Below, piece after piece: positions 33,125 through 45,059 of a stretch of 64,000 bases of DNA. The stretch spans positions 5,270,001-5,334,000 of the forward strand of contig NC_088323.1 in assembly GCF_910592395.1 (NCBI RefSeq), in the 5' to 3' direction. Made by a program: the position numbers and the translations under genes. The stretch is from Lineus longissimus (taxonomy: Eukaryota > Nemertea > Pilidiophora > Heteronemertea > Lineidae). The notes below the pieces were generated by a model. That model was not told the origin of the DNA, ran no database searches, and worked only from the letters and a program-made list of their open reading frames with translations. Every line of letters begins with the position of its first letter. Position 1 is the first letter of the stretch.

Positions 33125-34919
33125 CTATAAATAGCAACGGATAGCTAAGGCTATTGATCTAGTAGTGATGAACCTATACTGTCCGATGGGTATGAGATTG
33201 CTTCCAGCATGTTGACAGTGGTGAGATGGCCACTGGGACTGTATGAAGTTGGTTTGGTTTTATTATATGAAGATGAAGAAATCAACATGCCTCGCAGTCC
33301 TTGCTGCTAACATGAGTCTTTTTTTTGCAGCACAAGTGAAATGTACAGTGTTGAGATGTGACAGGTTTTATGTCGAAGTTTATTTTTCAAAATCTCTGTA
33401 TGATTGTGTCGTTTCAGATATTACATTAGATCAACTGTAACAACTTGGTAGTTGTTAGGATATGAACATTGTTGGATTATAGACGCCGGCTTACTGACCA
33501 AAGATAAGGATTACTACTAACTAGTGCTAGCGCCACCTGGTGCCAGGCATGAAAAAGGGTATAATTGAAGGTACATATAAAATCCATAATACAGAACCTC
33601 TCTTTTAAAAGGACACCCTCGGGACTGACAAATGCTGTCCTTTATAGAGAGGTGTCCTGATTAGAGAGGTGGAATTGAGTGGAAACAACCAATTTGTGAC
33701 CAAAACAGGTGTCCTTAATAGAGAGGTTGTCCTTGATAGAGAGGAATCCGCCAAGTGACGTTCCACTGTAGTGAGCTTCTACAAGCACCCGGTTTGGTCA
33801 GCGACTAACATACTATTATTCGGACACACACACAGACAGACAAAATCACTCACTACTAAATATAGTCGCTTGCCTAACCGGGCGTTTGCGAAAACTCACT
33901 AAAAATGGATAAACAAATACTCTGACATGTAGTACATGTATATATTCGCATCAGAAGATACACGTATTTATTAAAATATCTTTAACAAAATATAGAGCTC
34001 AGCGTTGGATTGGATACAGACTTTGTATTCATCCACCCGGGATAAAGATGATGTATTACATGTACCGCTCTATTACCATTCCTCTTCTGATTGTTGTTCC
34101 ATAAACAAGATAACGTCTATATATAGCGATAAGTTAAATGCCATCCAATTGGGTGAGGCAAAAATAGACGAGGATCTGTTGTGATAGGGCAGAGGTTAGC
34201 TGTGGAGTGAGTGTCCTGATCAAGTCCCAGGCAAGACTATTTAGCCGCTCTTGATTAGATTTCAGGGGACGTGCCTTCTTTACGGATATCCTCCATTCTC
34301 TCGGCGCCAGTGACCCAGTGTGTTTTGGGAGACATCTATAAAGCGACTTCATTTCCTGGAATTCGTAATATATGCCCCAGAAATGTCAGTTCGTGGTGGT
34401 GGTTTTCGGTTTTCGTGAATATAACCTCAAAAATATTTTGAAGCAAATAAATAGTGGTGAATTTTTTTGCAGGTTTCCATTTTTGGGAGTAAGAATGATG
34501 CTCCGTAGCACCCTCACTGGTGACCGGGCATAGCGTAGAACTTCCTGATAAAGTGCAGCACCCTGTCCTTGCAGCCTCCTCCTCCCAGGGACAACTTGGT
34601 CTATTCTTAGACATCCGCCATAATGAGAAGCTTCTCAGTGGCTGCGGCAGCGTCCAGGGTATGATCGTTCGCCGATTTCATGAGCTGGTGACCGTCCTAA
34701 TATAACCTTCGCTCAGCTCCGCTATCTTCTAATCACTTGCTGTGAATCAAGCTGCACAATTTCCACAGCTCCGCATTGCGCTCCGTACAACGACGGTCTC
34801 GGGGCTACAGAGGAAAATCAATGAACTAAAAATAGCTCTGCGCCCTGTTTTATTGAAATTTCGTTAGGTTACTCTTCGTTGGATATATAGGAATTGGTTT
34901 GTCGGAGTTCTATAAATAG
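33125..34919. promoter_or_regulatory. cluster of five perfect MEF2 sites
   Basis: Sites at 33125-33134 (CTATAAATAG), 33856-33865 (CTAAATATAG), 34117-34126 (CTATATATAG), 34826-34835 (CTAAAAATAG) and 34910-34919 (CTATAAATAG). Their A/T cores differ and their flanks are unrelated, so they did not spread on a repeat. The last pair is 84 bp apart and sits just upstream of two candidate first-exon donors (35078 and 35245). CTATAAATAG can also serve as a TATA box. Confidence 0.6.
33590..33770 (+). mobile_element. 'CCTCTCTATTAAGGACAC' family element, well preserved
   Basis: About 180 bp bounded by ATACAGAACCTCTCTTTT at the left and GACGTTCCACTGTA at the right, which are inverted relatives of TACAGTGGAACCTCTCT. 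Inside are GGACACCCTCGGGACTGACA, TAGAGAGGTGTCCTGATTAG and GGTGTCCTTAATAGAGAGG. No ORF; probably a non-autonomous DNA transposon. Confidence 0.75.
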
Positions 34920-34939
34920 ATCTGTGCGCTGTGCGAACG

Positions 34940-35078
34940 GTAGCTTTGGTCGTGATCAATAACGGTATGGACTAGCGTAACATTGTCTTATTAGAGTGCA
35001 CGTAGCAGACGTATTTCCCTCTGTGCTGGTGATTCTCTGTGTCCTTACGTTAGTTCTTCCGCACTATTTTATAACAAG
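34940..35078 (+). other. candidate non-coding first exon of the HDAC gene
   Basis: It lies about 25-30 bp downstream of CTATAAATAG (34910), which could act as TATA box, MEF2 site or both, and ends in a good donor (ATAACAAG|GTATGT). A second donor (GAGGAAG|GTATGT) at 35245 offers an alternative. Either would join the acceptor at 36461, whose exon carries the start codon. The transcription start is inferred. Confidence 0.35.
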
Positions 35079-36461
35079 GTATGTATCGTGTGTAGGAGGA
35101 AGATTGATTTTTCATGGCGTCAACATTGATTGATTTATATACTTTAAAGCGTGACACGCGATATTGTTGTTTGTGTTCTTGTCTGAGCTGTCATTGATGA
35201 GGTGTCCTTACAATGTGGCTTCATTCTGGACTATTCTCGAGGAAGGTATGTTTTGTTTTTATTGATTTTCAATGTAATATCATTATGTGATTTTTAGCAT
35301 CAATACCAGTACTAGCGTACAAAATTCGCTCATTTGCAGGGCGTCAGGTTTGTGAAGATACCTGTGGGGGAGGTGATCAGAATTCCATTGCTTTTTGCAT
35401 CATGGGTTGCATACATAACAATGATGCATAAATGCCAGCACTACAAGCTACCATCGATTGCCTCGCCCTTCTCAATCTTATTTGTACACAAGGGATTATA
35501 ACGTCTGTCATCCGAGTTTTCAATATCTGGTATGCTAGGGCTGTTTCTGTGTCACATGCCGTGGTACTAGGGCTTCCACTCTATCTTCAGGGATCTTTGT
35601 CATTGTATTTGCAATCGAGGCTATCTATACTGTTGTGAGTGACCGTCATTCGGGGGGGGGGGGGCTTGTGTGAGGGTGACATATCTAGAATGTGATTTGT
35701 GTTTGTCGGTCGCACAAACAAGTCAAAGGAGGGTCTCATTATGGGATGGGGCATCAGCTCACACCATTTCACATCGCCATTTTAAAAAAGTACATTTTGC
35801 AGAAAGGGAGTGGTCAATGAAAGTGATACACGCAATCAAATATAGATTAGAGAACATGCATTCGATGCAACTAGCCAAACTACAGAACAAAACAAAGCCA
35901 CAATGTAAAGATAGCAAGAAAAACTTCAAAAGCCAATTGGCATCACTCAGAACTAGCTTTATTAGCATTTACACATGACAAATGAACAATATTTTACATT
36001 TATTTATACCCAGATCAATGTAGCCTAGGGCAGATTCGCGATTGAAATGATCAATGCATCACTGAGAATTGATACGCGGAACTTTCATCGATGTTCGATT
36101 TGTATGTTTGATGCGATGTAAATGAGTAGGTGCTTTGCGATCACATGACCGGCTTTTTGACAGTTGTAACAAATTTTAAAATTAGATGCTCTATAATGCG
36201 TCTTCTTGATATTTCAATCAATAGATGATGGTCAGCAGAGCTTTCTATCTGAAGTAAATTGGTTTGTCATTGACTTTCATGCTCCTCTCTTTTGTGATGG
36301 TGTGAAATCATGGGGGTGTACATGTAGTTGGCGACTTTTTGGTTTGCGTCAGTTGGCCTATGGTGGATGGCGAAACCATGGAAATTGGCAGTTGCACATT
36401 AGCCTGCATCAATTGATGTTGATTTGGTTCTAAAATCAGTGTTCCCTTTCTCTCATTACAG

Positions 36462-36533
36462 AACTGATTTGATGGGCCTGGTTGTCACATATCACAATGG
36501 ACTATTCCAACAGTCACACCAAAAAACAACAAG
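36462..36533 (+). CDS. HDAC4: class IIa HDAC alternative first coding exon (starts 36497)
   Basis: The acceptor TTCTCTCATTACAG| and donor CAACAAG|GTAAGT bound a 72-base exon. An ATG at 36497 in strong context (CACAATGG) codes MDYSNSHTKKQQ and leaves phase 1, exactly what the shared exon at 63155 needs. The joined product starts MDYSNSHTKKQQ-DPLGPRES. An out-of-frame ATG at 36472 opens an overlapping uORF of twenty codons and two bases within the exon. It would end early in exon 63155. The call rests on splice sites and phase, since the peptide itself has no recognisable motif. The intron to 63155 would be about 26.6 kb. Confidence 0.55.
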
Positions 36534-36840
36534 GTAAGTCATCATGTACTTGTCATTCTTGCTGCTACAAAATGGTCCTATCCCAATTGAGACGCTCTCA
36601 AGACGAAAATTGTCTTGCTTTTACTGCTACGACCCTCGATAGCCTCGGCATTCCAGGTCACTTGCTTTAGGCATAACCAAACACAACGCCACTCTTCAAA
36701 TTTGTCGCCAAATCTCTAAAAATACCCAAAGATGTCCTGCAATGGATGGATAGAAGCCCAAAATGTGCGCCCAAGTTCTAAAAATAACTGCCGTTCTTGT
36801 CATCACTTGTCAAGGGTGCGTTCAAGTGGATAGGACTTGT

Positions 36841-36850
36841 CTAAAAATAG
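36841..36850. promoter_or_regulatory. perfect MEF2 site (CTAAAAATAG)
   Basis: Exact consensus about 310 bp inside the intron following the candidate first coding exon at 36462-36533. A relaxed version (CTAAAAATAA) lies about 65 bp upstream. Confidence 0.5.
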
Positions 36851-38285
36851 CATCAATTCTCCACGCTATCCATAAAGAGATTATTTGTTGATCTAACGCA
36901 GCCAATGGCGGCGTAGAAATGGTGATTTATCAAATCGTAGAGTGAAGGTCGGGTTATTTTTACTGCGGTAGATTGGTCCCTTGATGGCTGGAGAGGGGAG
37001 GAATGGGTACGGATGTAACCAGTTGCAGGCGCAGATTTAAGGGGGGGCCCACCAGAGGCACGCCCCCCTTTCATGAAAAATCTTTGAAAAAAACACCCCT
37101 GCAACCCTGCAAACACCCCTTCCAAACCCACTGAAAATACCCCTGTAATTTTTGAGCAAGCACTCCTACTCTGCAATTAGAGATCACTAGTTGACAAAGT
37201 ACTCAGTATTTCTCCTCTAGAGCAGATGTTGTCCACATCTCAGTTGATATCAGGTCGGAATGGAAAAAAACTAAATCTAGCCTAAATAATCAGCATATTT
37301 TTATGAAATTTCAAATTCGGATCCCCGCACAATATTATAATTGTGAAATTGCCATTGCAGTTCTGAGTCCTCTTGACATATGATGCCTAATTTGGCCAAT
37401 CATCAGGAGACATAAGACCCCAGGAGACGTAGGAACCTACCCCTGGAAATATCACAATCTCCGCCAAGACTATAAGAGATAAACATGCCAATCTAAGCTG
37501 AAGGCAACACGCTAAGCGCATTAGAGCTATTCTGGTTATGATGTGCTATTTTCGTCATTGCAAATTGGCAATTTTGCGACTCGGCTGACTATCTTTAGCA
37601 TGGGTGTTTTTTGTCCTCATGACACCCATATTGTAGACAATGTGCAAAATAGACTTAATGGTTGAACTGAAGACGATTATCTAAAAATATATATCATTTC
37701 CCTCGTCATAGAGCAGGGGACTGCAAACACCCTTTCCAACCCATAGGCTCGTAAAAATTGATGAAATTGGTTGGAGATGAACTTTTCTATCACTTTGGCT
37801 CTATATGTTACATGTAGGTAAGCTTTGGGATCACATGACCTGAAGGGGTTAAGTAAGATACTACAGTAACAGTATTACCAGTCCATTGGTATGTTTACTC
37901 TATTATACGATATTCTCATCCTGGTATGCAGGATGACCTTGACCTACATAGGCAGCCCAGAACCCGTGGCTGCGAAGTGATTTTAAATAGAGTGCCTTTC
38001 AGTGATTGTAAACCAGGGCAAAAGTGATATTACGAAGCATTTTAAATGTTCCAGAATTCTCATTGCTGTTAGCTTGTATCAAGATAAGAAATGAATCAAC
38101 CCTTTATGGGCCACATCATAACTATCCTCGTCCCCTATTCAGGACAGATTGTTTGGCTCAGTGACCCAATTCTATAATCAGAAGTACATGTAAGATGACT
38201 GCCATTTGCTGTACGTCATCAGTTTATAAGGTTGCATTTAGAACCCAGCAAGATGATATGTTGACACAGGCAACTTAATAGTTGC

Positions 38286-38714
38286 GGTTCCACTACAGGA
38301 AAGTGCGGACTACATCCGAATTAGTTGTGATTCCATTACAGCTAGTCCGGACTAAACAAGTCCGGCTCTCACTAAGAGCGGTCTTATTAAGTGCGGATAG
38401 GACAAGCCGAACTTAGAATAGACCCGGATCTAAAGCAGAAATTACCTGTAATGGAACCGCATTAGTCTGGATTAAGATCAAGTTACTAAGTACGGCTACA
38501 GGTGGCGTGTCAATGTGAACGTATTGCGCATGAGCGGAAGTGTTGGTTCTGTCAAAACAACACCTAACGCGCATAGAGTGGCGCCGCCTGTAGCCGTATC
38601 TGTTAACTTACCAATCCTGTAGTCGAACTGCACCACATTCGTTAGTCCGGACTAAGCTAAGTTCGGACCTGATGCGGATGCGATAGAAAGGGATCTAAAC
38701 CCTGTAGTGGAACC
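38286..38714. mobile_element. MITE with perfect 14-bp inverted ends (429 bp)
   Basis: GGTTCCACTACAGG at 38286-38299 is matched by CCTGTAGTGGAACC at 38701-38714. The interior is rich in short palindromes (AGTCCGGACT twice, CTGTAGCC/GGCTACAG) and has no ORF. No clear target-site duplication was seen. Confidence 0.75.
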
Positions 38715-39728
38715 AAGACTATATAGTTGGGGACTTGGTTGCCCGGTTGATGACTTGAGCCTTGAACCTTTTGAACACTGCATCTCAAACCTAAAATAAT
38801 GCCATAACAGTCCACCCTAACTTGAACAAACTTACAATGCATACTGACCTGTTATCCTCGATATATGTACACAATATATCACTTGCTAATAGTGCCACAA
38901 CATCAGCTCAAACTTGTTACATACTAGCTGCTAAGCAGTGGTGATGATGGTTTCCGTTTTTCTGAGAAAGACTAAAAATATCTTCGGTTTTTCACAGGTA
39001 AAAAGTACTATGATGAGGAGTAAACTGGGCCGGCTTTTGGATTGGTTCCTTTAAAAATATGCTGCTTGTTTAACGGGTTACAAATGTAAAAGCCTTTTTA
39101 AGATGCCTCAAAGCTCTACGAGATAGCATCTCACCAACGTATTGCGTACCAGGACTTGTTATTTTTGACGAATGCTGCTTTGCTCAAGAATGTCTGAATG
39201 AAAGCCTTGTGCCAGTCTGTCACATTTGAAAGGCGAAGAGCTGTTTTTCACTCCTTTTTGGAGAAGTAAATCACTCCCCATTCTACAATCTACTGAACAA
39301 ACCTAAGAATGTGAAAGCGCTCTACTAGAGGACATTTCACGGGTGTGATGCAGTGGGTATATAAAACCTTGCCCCGACTTTCTGGTTTTGAAACATTTAG
39401 TTTCAACGCCGCATCGACTGAGAGAACCACAGGTATTCAAAAGCAAGATTAAATTTATATACCAAGTCAACAACCCAACTAGCGCCACCCAAAGAAATAT
39501 GTTCGGCCTGCGTTGAGACTAAGTGTGTTTACAAGTTCTCTTGAAGTAAAACCCATACACCTGTCCCGTGAAGGGTTATTTATGGAGAGGAATTTCTAAA
39601 TATACGCAGGGTGAAAATACCAAGGGAACTAGTCAAGTCAGTGACCGAATGCACCTTTGAAGCAAAACACTTCTTGGAACGATCTTGAATATTTGGAATA
39701 TTCATGATAAATTCAAATTGCTTGCAAC

Positions 39729-40289
39729 TTGGCTATTTGTGATAACTTGCTATTTGGCCTGCAACACCACCTCTGATTTTACAACAGTTGGGGTAAATGA
39801 AAGATACAGTCGACTCCCTTAACTGACACCTCTATCTCCATTAAGGACACTTGTTTTGGTCCCAAGTTGGTTGTTTCCATACACTTTCTCCTCTCTAATC
39901 AGGACATCTCACTATTAAGGACAACACTTGTTAGTCCCGAGGGTGTCCTTAATAGAAAGGTTCTACTGTACATTCAAAATTGTACTTGTAATTGTACAAT
40001 TTTGAATGTACAGTAGAACCTTTCTATTAAGGACAATTTGGCTATTTGTGATAACTTGCTATTTGGCCTGCAACACCACCTCTGATTTTACAACAGTTGG
40101 GGTAAATGAAAGATACAGTCCCTTAACTGACACCTTTATCTCCATTAAGGACACTTGTTTTGGTCCCAAGTTGGTTGTTTCCATACAATTTCTCCTCTCT
40201 AATCAGGACATCTCACTATTAAGGACAACACTTGTTAGTCCCGAGGGTGTCCTTAATAGAAAGGTTCTACTGTACATTCAAAATTGTAA
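39729..40289 (+). repeat. 309-bp-offset direct duplication joined by a palindrome
   Basis: About 255 bp from TTGGCTATTTGTGATAACTT (39729) recur at 40038 with one 5-base deletion and few changes. Each copy contains one 'CCTCTCTATTAAGGACAC' family element (39805-39970 and 40114-40274). Between them lies a perfect 42-bp inverted repeat (39944-39985 with 39994-40035) around an 8-base loop. Confidence 0.9.
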
Positions 40290-40480
40290 TCTCTTAAAAC
40301 ATTAGAACTAAGTATTTAAAGTACAAATTTTATTTGCTTGAGACAATACGAAACAGCTTTTTCGTCGAGAGTGAACCATTATGTTTTTCAGAACATGTGT
40401 ATATTTTTCAGTTGCATCTCTTTTTATGAATGGGCGCCGCGAAAACCGAGCTGGTTAATTGAGGTACCGCGTTCTTTGTT

Positions 40481-40490
40481 CTAAAAATAG
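40481..40490. promoter_or_regulatory. perfect MEF2 site (CTAAAAATAG)
   Basis: Exact consensus, isolated, about 200 bp after the duplicated repeat block. Confidence 0.5.
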
Positions 40491-40829
40491 ATTATCGGAT
40501 TCACAACAAATGGTGAAATGAGAAACAGCGTCTAATTTTTTATCGATATTTAATCTATCGTTTGATTGAGTTGCACAGCCGATTGACACACGTTGAAAGC
40601 CTGCCTCGGGCGTTGAATGATTAACTTGATATTTTTCGCGAGAAGTCTCATGTTAAAGGTGTTATTTGGTTTTGAATGGCTGTACTCAGTTTTAAAAATT
40701 GACTTACAGTTAGGAAATTCTGCTAAACCCTGTTTGGCTGTTGTGTTTTATCTGATTTCTGACATTTCACTTTAGGATGTATACATGTAGTATCCTTTGA
40801 CATACTCCCACTTCCACTGGGACTTTGAC

Positions 40830-41110
40830 TCCAAACTTAGTATGCATACCTCTTGGGAAGAGGGTCAGGTGGCCTCTGGCTGACATCAAATTTCGGTTTG
40901 ACCTGATTTTTAAATTAGCCACCAGGGGGCCAAAACAGAAAACACAGAGAGTACTGTGAGACCTTATACTAATTGTATCATCTCCAAATGTTTATTACAT
41001 TTACATGTATGTTCTTCAACTTTGGATTCATGACATAATACCCAGGCTCTTACTTGACCTACTTTTCAAGGTCACAAAGGTCAAGCCACTTAAAAATTTC
41101 TGTGTAATTA
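40830..41110 (+). repeat. fragment of the CTCF/DR3-bearing repeat family
   Basis: Shares CCACCAGGGGGCCAAAA (40919 onward) and TTGACCTACTTTTCAAGGTCA then CAAAGGTCA (41069-41083) with the tandem units at 57.4-58.3 kb, in the same order and at about the same spacing. Confidence 0.7.
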
Positions 41111-44100
41111 CAGCACATTTCTCACCCAAAAATCACTCTGGTGAGCACTACACAGTGGCCGCTACAGTTGCAGTTTTGAGACACCCTGTATACCATATGG
41201 CATGAGAGGTGGCGCCTCTTCTGTCTGGTTGGGTTGCATTCTGACATTCATTCAGAAAATCACCTGAATTATTTATTTTGATTGCTGATAGTGATATTAT
41301 TAATATCATTGTGTGTGTTCTTATTGTCATGCCTGTGTCCAATACTAGCCTGGATCAATATGAAATACAGGTTTTGACTCATATATAGATTCCTGATCTG
41401 CAGTTTGGATTGGTTTCGAGGACAAAATCACCAAAAAGATGCTGATATTTTTCGTATTACATTTAGCAGTGCACCTGTGTCATCCACATGCACATTGTGT
41501 ATAGTAGTTTCAAGTGAAGGTGAAATCCCCCCACGTGGATTTGTGTATTTTGCAGAGGTGCAAAAATTATCACTCGGAGCCTGGCTTATTGATTCAGTAG
41601 TATTGTGCTGGGGGGCAGCACATGTTGCTTCTTCCAATCTTTTCTGTCTTATACCTTGTATTTTGATTTTCTTTTTCGGGAAGGTCTGAGACATTTTTGG
41701 CTTATTCTTTTGGTTCAGTGAGTTGTTTTGACAACTGCGTTGAGGTGTGTTGGATTTTTTTTGTCTCTGTGATGAAATGGCGTGTTAATCTTGGCTACAG
41801 CTGAAAGGTCCACCCATTGATTCCAAAATGAATTGGTGTAAATAAAGCTTCGACAACTCTGTTAGGGATGGTGGATGGTTTTTGTCACTGTTGCTTTCTA
41901 AGAAAGTTAAATGGTGTGTTTATCGTGGCTAGCTTGAAGGGTTGTCTGTTGTTTAGCGAATTGGTATAAGTATGTCTCCAGACTGGTATTTTAACATCAG
42001 ACACCCAGGTCTTCCCAATATCATCTCAAACTCGCATCTCGAGCGTGGGTTGCCGTCATTGTCATAGTTTTGCACATCCACAGATAATCAGAAGACACTC
42101 TACAAGCGTAGGCCCAAGTCCCCTGTCACCAACTTCTGCAGTAAAGCGTGGGCTGCAGCAGTCGGCCGCTGTATCATCCAAAATTGGACCGATGTAGCTA
42201 TTAATATCATTAGCAGCCCTTAGTGGGTGCCTGAAATAGAAAATTGAGTAATCTCCGTAAATTAGTTGTTAAATATAGCTCGGTACTTTGAATGGACCTG
42301 GAGGCTGTGTGGACCAATATCTGGTTCAGCATCCGAACAGCTTGACTGATTATAAATTGTCCTTATCAACTAATTCAAATATTCCATAGAATAGAAGTGC
42401 ATATTCATGGGCGGTGAAAATGTACCAAACTACTTCCAGTTCCTTTGGCCTGCAAGCTGCAGGGCGCGAGGACCATATTTTGTTTCCATGGAATGACACA
42501 AGAAATCATCCTCATCTTGCTGTGAGAGATTTTGTGAAAGTCATAATTTCCATTCATGACAAGTTCCAATCCCTGCTCTGGCCTCGTCTGCAGTTGATAC
42601 TCTAAACAAGATTTCTGCTGATCCATCAGCTGCCCAGAAACTAAGAAATCATTGTGCTTGGCTTCACCGCAATTGAAACGTGACCTACTGTGATGTAACC
42701 TGATGAGAGCTGACTTGTGTCAACTTGTGATACTCGTTATGAAGTTCTTATGCAGTTCACTGCCACGCATTACACTGTCGGTTTCGATATTTTCGTAAGC
42801 CGATTTGGAATATTTTGGGCTGACCTGTGTTTGACCAAAGATCAACTTGTTTTTGTTCAAAAAAACTTGTTTGTTTTATGGAAAGTATGAGGTAATCTTT
42901 TTTCTATTTTTGGTTTCGAGTTGTTGGGATGTGGATATATATGGTGTTCTGTTTTGACTAGTTTTCATATTTGATCAGGCATCATTGATGTGAAGCTGCT
43001 TCTCGGCTAAATCAGCATCAATCGTCAATCGTTTTATAAAATATCTGGATGATGTCGTCTGAACGCGACTCATCGCTTGCCTTCACATTTTATCACTACA
43101 GCTTATCTATGGTATCGTGCAACAAGAATTTGCCAAAATATTTCTCAGTTTATTGTCTAGTTGGTCACAAAAAACATTCCGATACCTTTCCGAACTTGAG
43201 ATTTCAATATAACGCTGATTAAAGTGTGTAGGTTGTATTGGGCAATCACAATGACCTTGCATGTTAAACATGCTAACGACTCGTGACTGTATTAAAGTGG
43301 ATCATGTCGCTAGCAAGGTTAAAAGTTTACTTTGGGAATGAACCGTTCAAGGCTTTAACCGTCTGGGGCAACTCAGTAGGGTTTCCTGCTAAGTCTTCCT
43401 AACATCAGATTTAGAACTATTCTAGGGAATTATTATTAAGACCCAATATTTCATTTCAATGCATGATTTAAGACTTTAAAAAGGTAGATTAGTTTGACAG
43501 TCACTAAAGATTTCGACCTTGTAGGTGACATCTTAACCCAGATCTTTCATAACATTGATTTATGTATTGAATGGTTTTTAAGAGTTTTCAAAAAACGACC
43601 CTTTGAAATAAGCGGTTTAGGTTAACATCTCATCCAAAACTATTTTGGCCAAGGTTTAATACCTGGCGCTATAGTTTGACAAGGTCAAGAGGATTATCCT
43701 ACAGGCTTCACCTCTGGTGACACATGACCGTTTCAAACTTACTCTACTGTGAGTGTCAATTCAGAAATCTTGCATCTGATTTATATCCCCTTAGCTATAC
43801 TGGAGACCACTAGCAGTGGCTTCTCGCATAATTTTGAACTCGTCAGGTTGACTTGTTTGAAACAGCGTCACCTTGGCAAAAAAAATTAATTTTGAATTTT
43901 TTTTCTTTAGATATCAGTGACCTGTTCCCAGGGTCGTTTAAACCATCATGCAATGCATCCAGGGGACTATAAATGTCCTTAACGATGCATTTAAAGTCCA
44001 TGAAACTGTAAAAATATTACTTTAAAAAAGTATATTACTGTAGAAGAAGAATCAAATAACAAAATCGGTTTCTGTCCAAGGAGGTTAAGGGGCGACGCGT
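41111..44100. other. non-coding, nothing specific seen
   Basis: A+T-rich sequence with only short open frames. No repeat family, perfect MEF2 site or convincing exon was found. It is taken as part of the HDAC 5' intronic territory. Confidence 0.5.
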
Positions 44101-44124
44101 TTAAACCAAAAGCAAAGGAAAGTA

Positions 44125-44215
44125 CTGTAGGGAGTAGGGAGTCGAACCCACAACCACTTTACTCAAGAGTGCGGCACTCCTATACCACTAGACCACCATA
44201 GCTCGCCACCAGAGG
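44125..44215 (-). repeat. tRNA-derived sequence (SINE head or tRNA pseudogene)
   Basis: On the minus strand it has an A-box-like TGGTCTAGTGG (44195-44185) and a perfect B box GGGTTCGACTCCC (44149-44137) at tRNA-like spacing. The acceptor stem does not close properly and no CCA-adjacent structure is evident, so a functional tRNA is unlikely. No A-rich or repeat tail was clear. Confidence 0.6.
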
Positions 44216-44633
44216 TTGCAACTGTTACGTAATGTCGGCAGGAAGTCAGAGAACCAGGAATAACGAACGATTCTCAGAACGATATAAAAAACTCGCCAGA
44301 AATACAACAACAATCACACATTTTACCTCGTTTCGCGCCAAAGTTCTCAGAATGTGAAAGCCACGCCCATGAGGCTAATTCAGTCCTTATCGCCCACACT
44401 GTTTGTGGACGAAGTCGCCTAGAAAAATTATCTTGAATGGATGACAATTTGATGGATAAATGCCTTGTCTCGTGACAAGTTGGCTTGCGTAATCGTTATC
44501 TAAGAGTAGTGGCACAAAACAATACCATGAGCATTGGGGTCAGATAATGTAATCAGAAAAGTGGCTGATTAACCCATTTAATTATGATTTCATCGGTGTT
44601 GATGGGTCTGTTTGATGATGTTGGACATAAGGC

Positions 44634-45052
44634 CTTTCTACACGAGGACAGTTGGAACCGGCTTCGAGCCAGCTCGAGGCGGGTCAGGATAATTTGTACC
44701 GTGTAGAACGAAATCAGAACCGTCTCCAAGTGACCTGACCCGAGGCGCGTTAGCACTGCAGTCTCGAGTCACTTGAGGCGGGTTGGAGCCACTTCAAGAC
44801 GCTTAATCTCTCGTGTAGAACCGATCTGGCCCTGAGTCACTTTGCGCACGGTACTAAAATCGAGTAGTGCGGTATATAGCAGTTCATGAAAACACGCGCC
44901 ACCATGAGACTGGTTAGTGGTTTAAGTGGCCTGAACTGACCTGGGGCCGGCGATTTGATCCGTCTCCGTGTAGACAGCGCAAAGCCAGTTACAGGTGATC
45001 TGGCTTCAAGTGGCTCGAGGTGAGGAGGGCTAGAACCGTCCACGTGTAAAAG
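44634..45052. mobile_element. MITE-like element with about 25-bp imperfect inverted ends
   Basis: The left end CTTTCTACACGAGGACAGTT mirrors the right end GACGG..-type sequence (AACCGTCCACGTGTAAAAG). Inside are many GAGTCACTTGAGGCGGGT-like repeats on both strands and repeated GTGTAGA. About 420 bp, no ORF. Confidence 0.65.
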
Positions 45053-45059
45053 CAACAAT

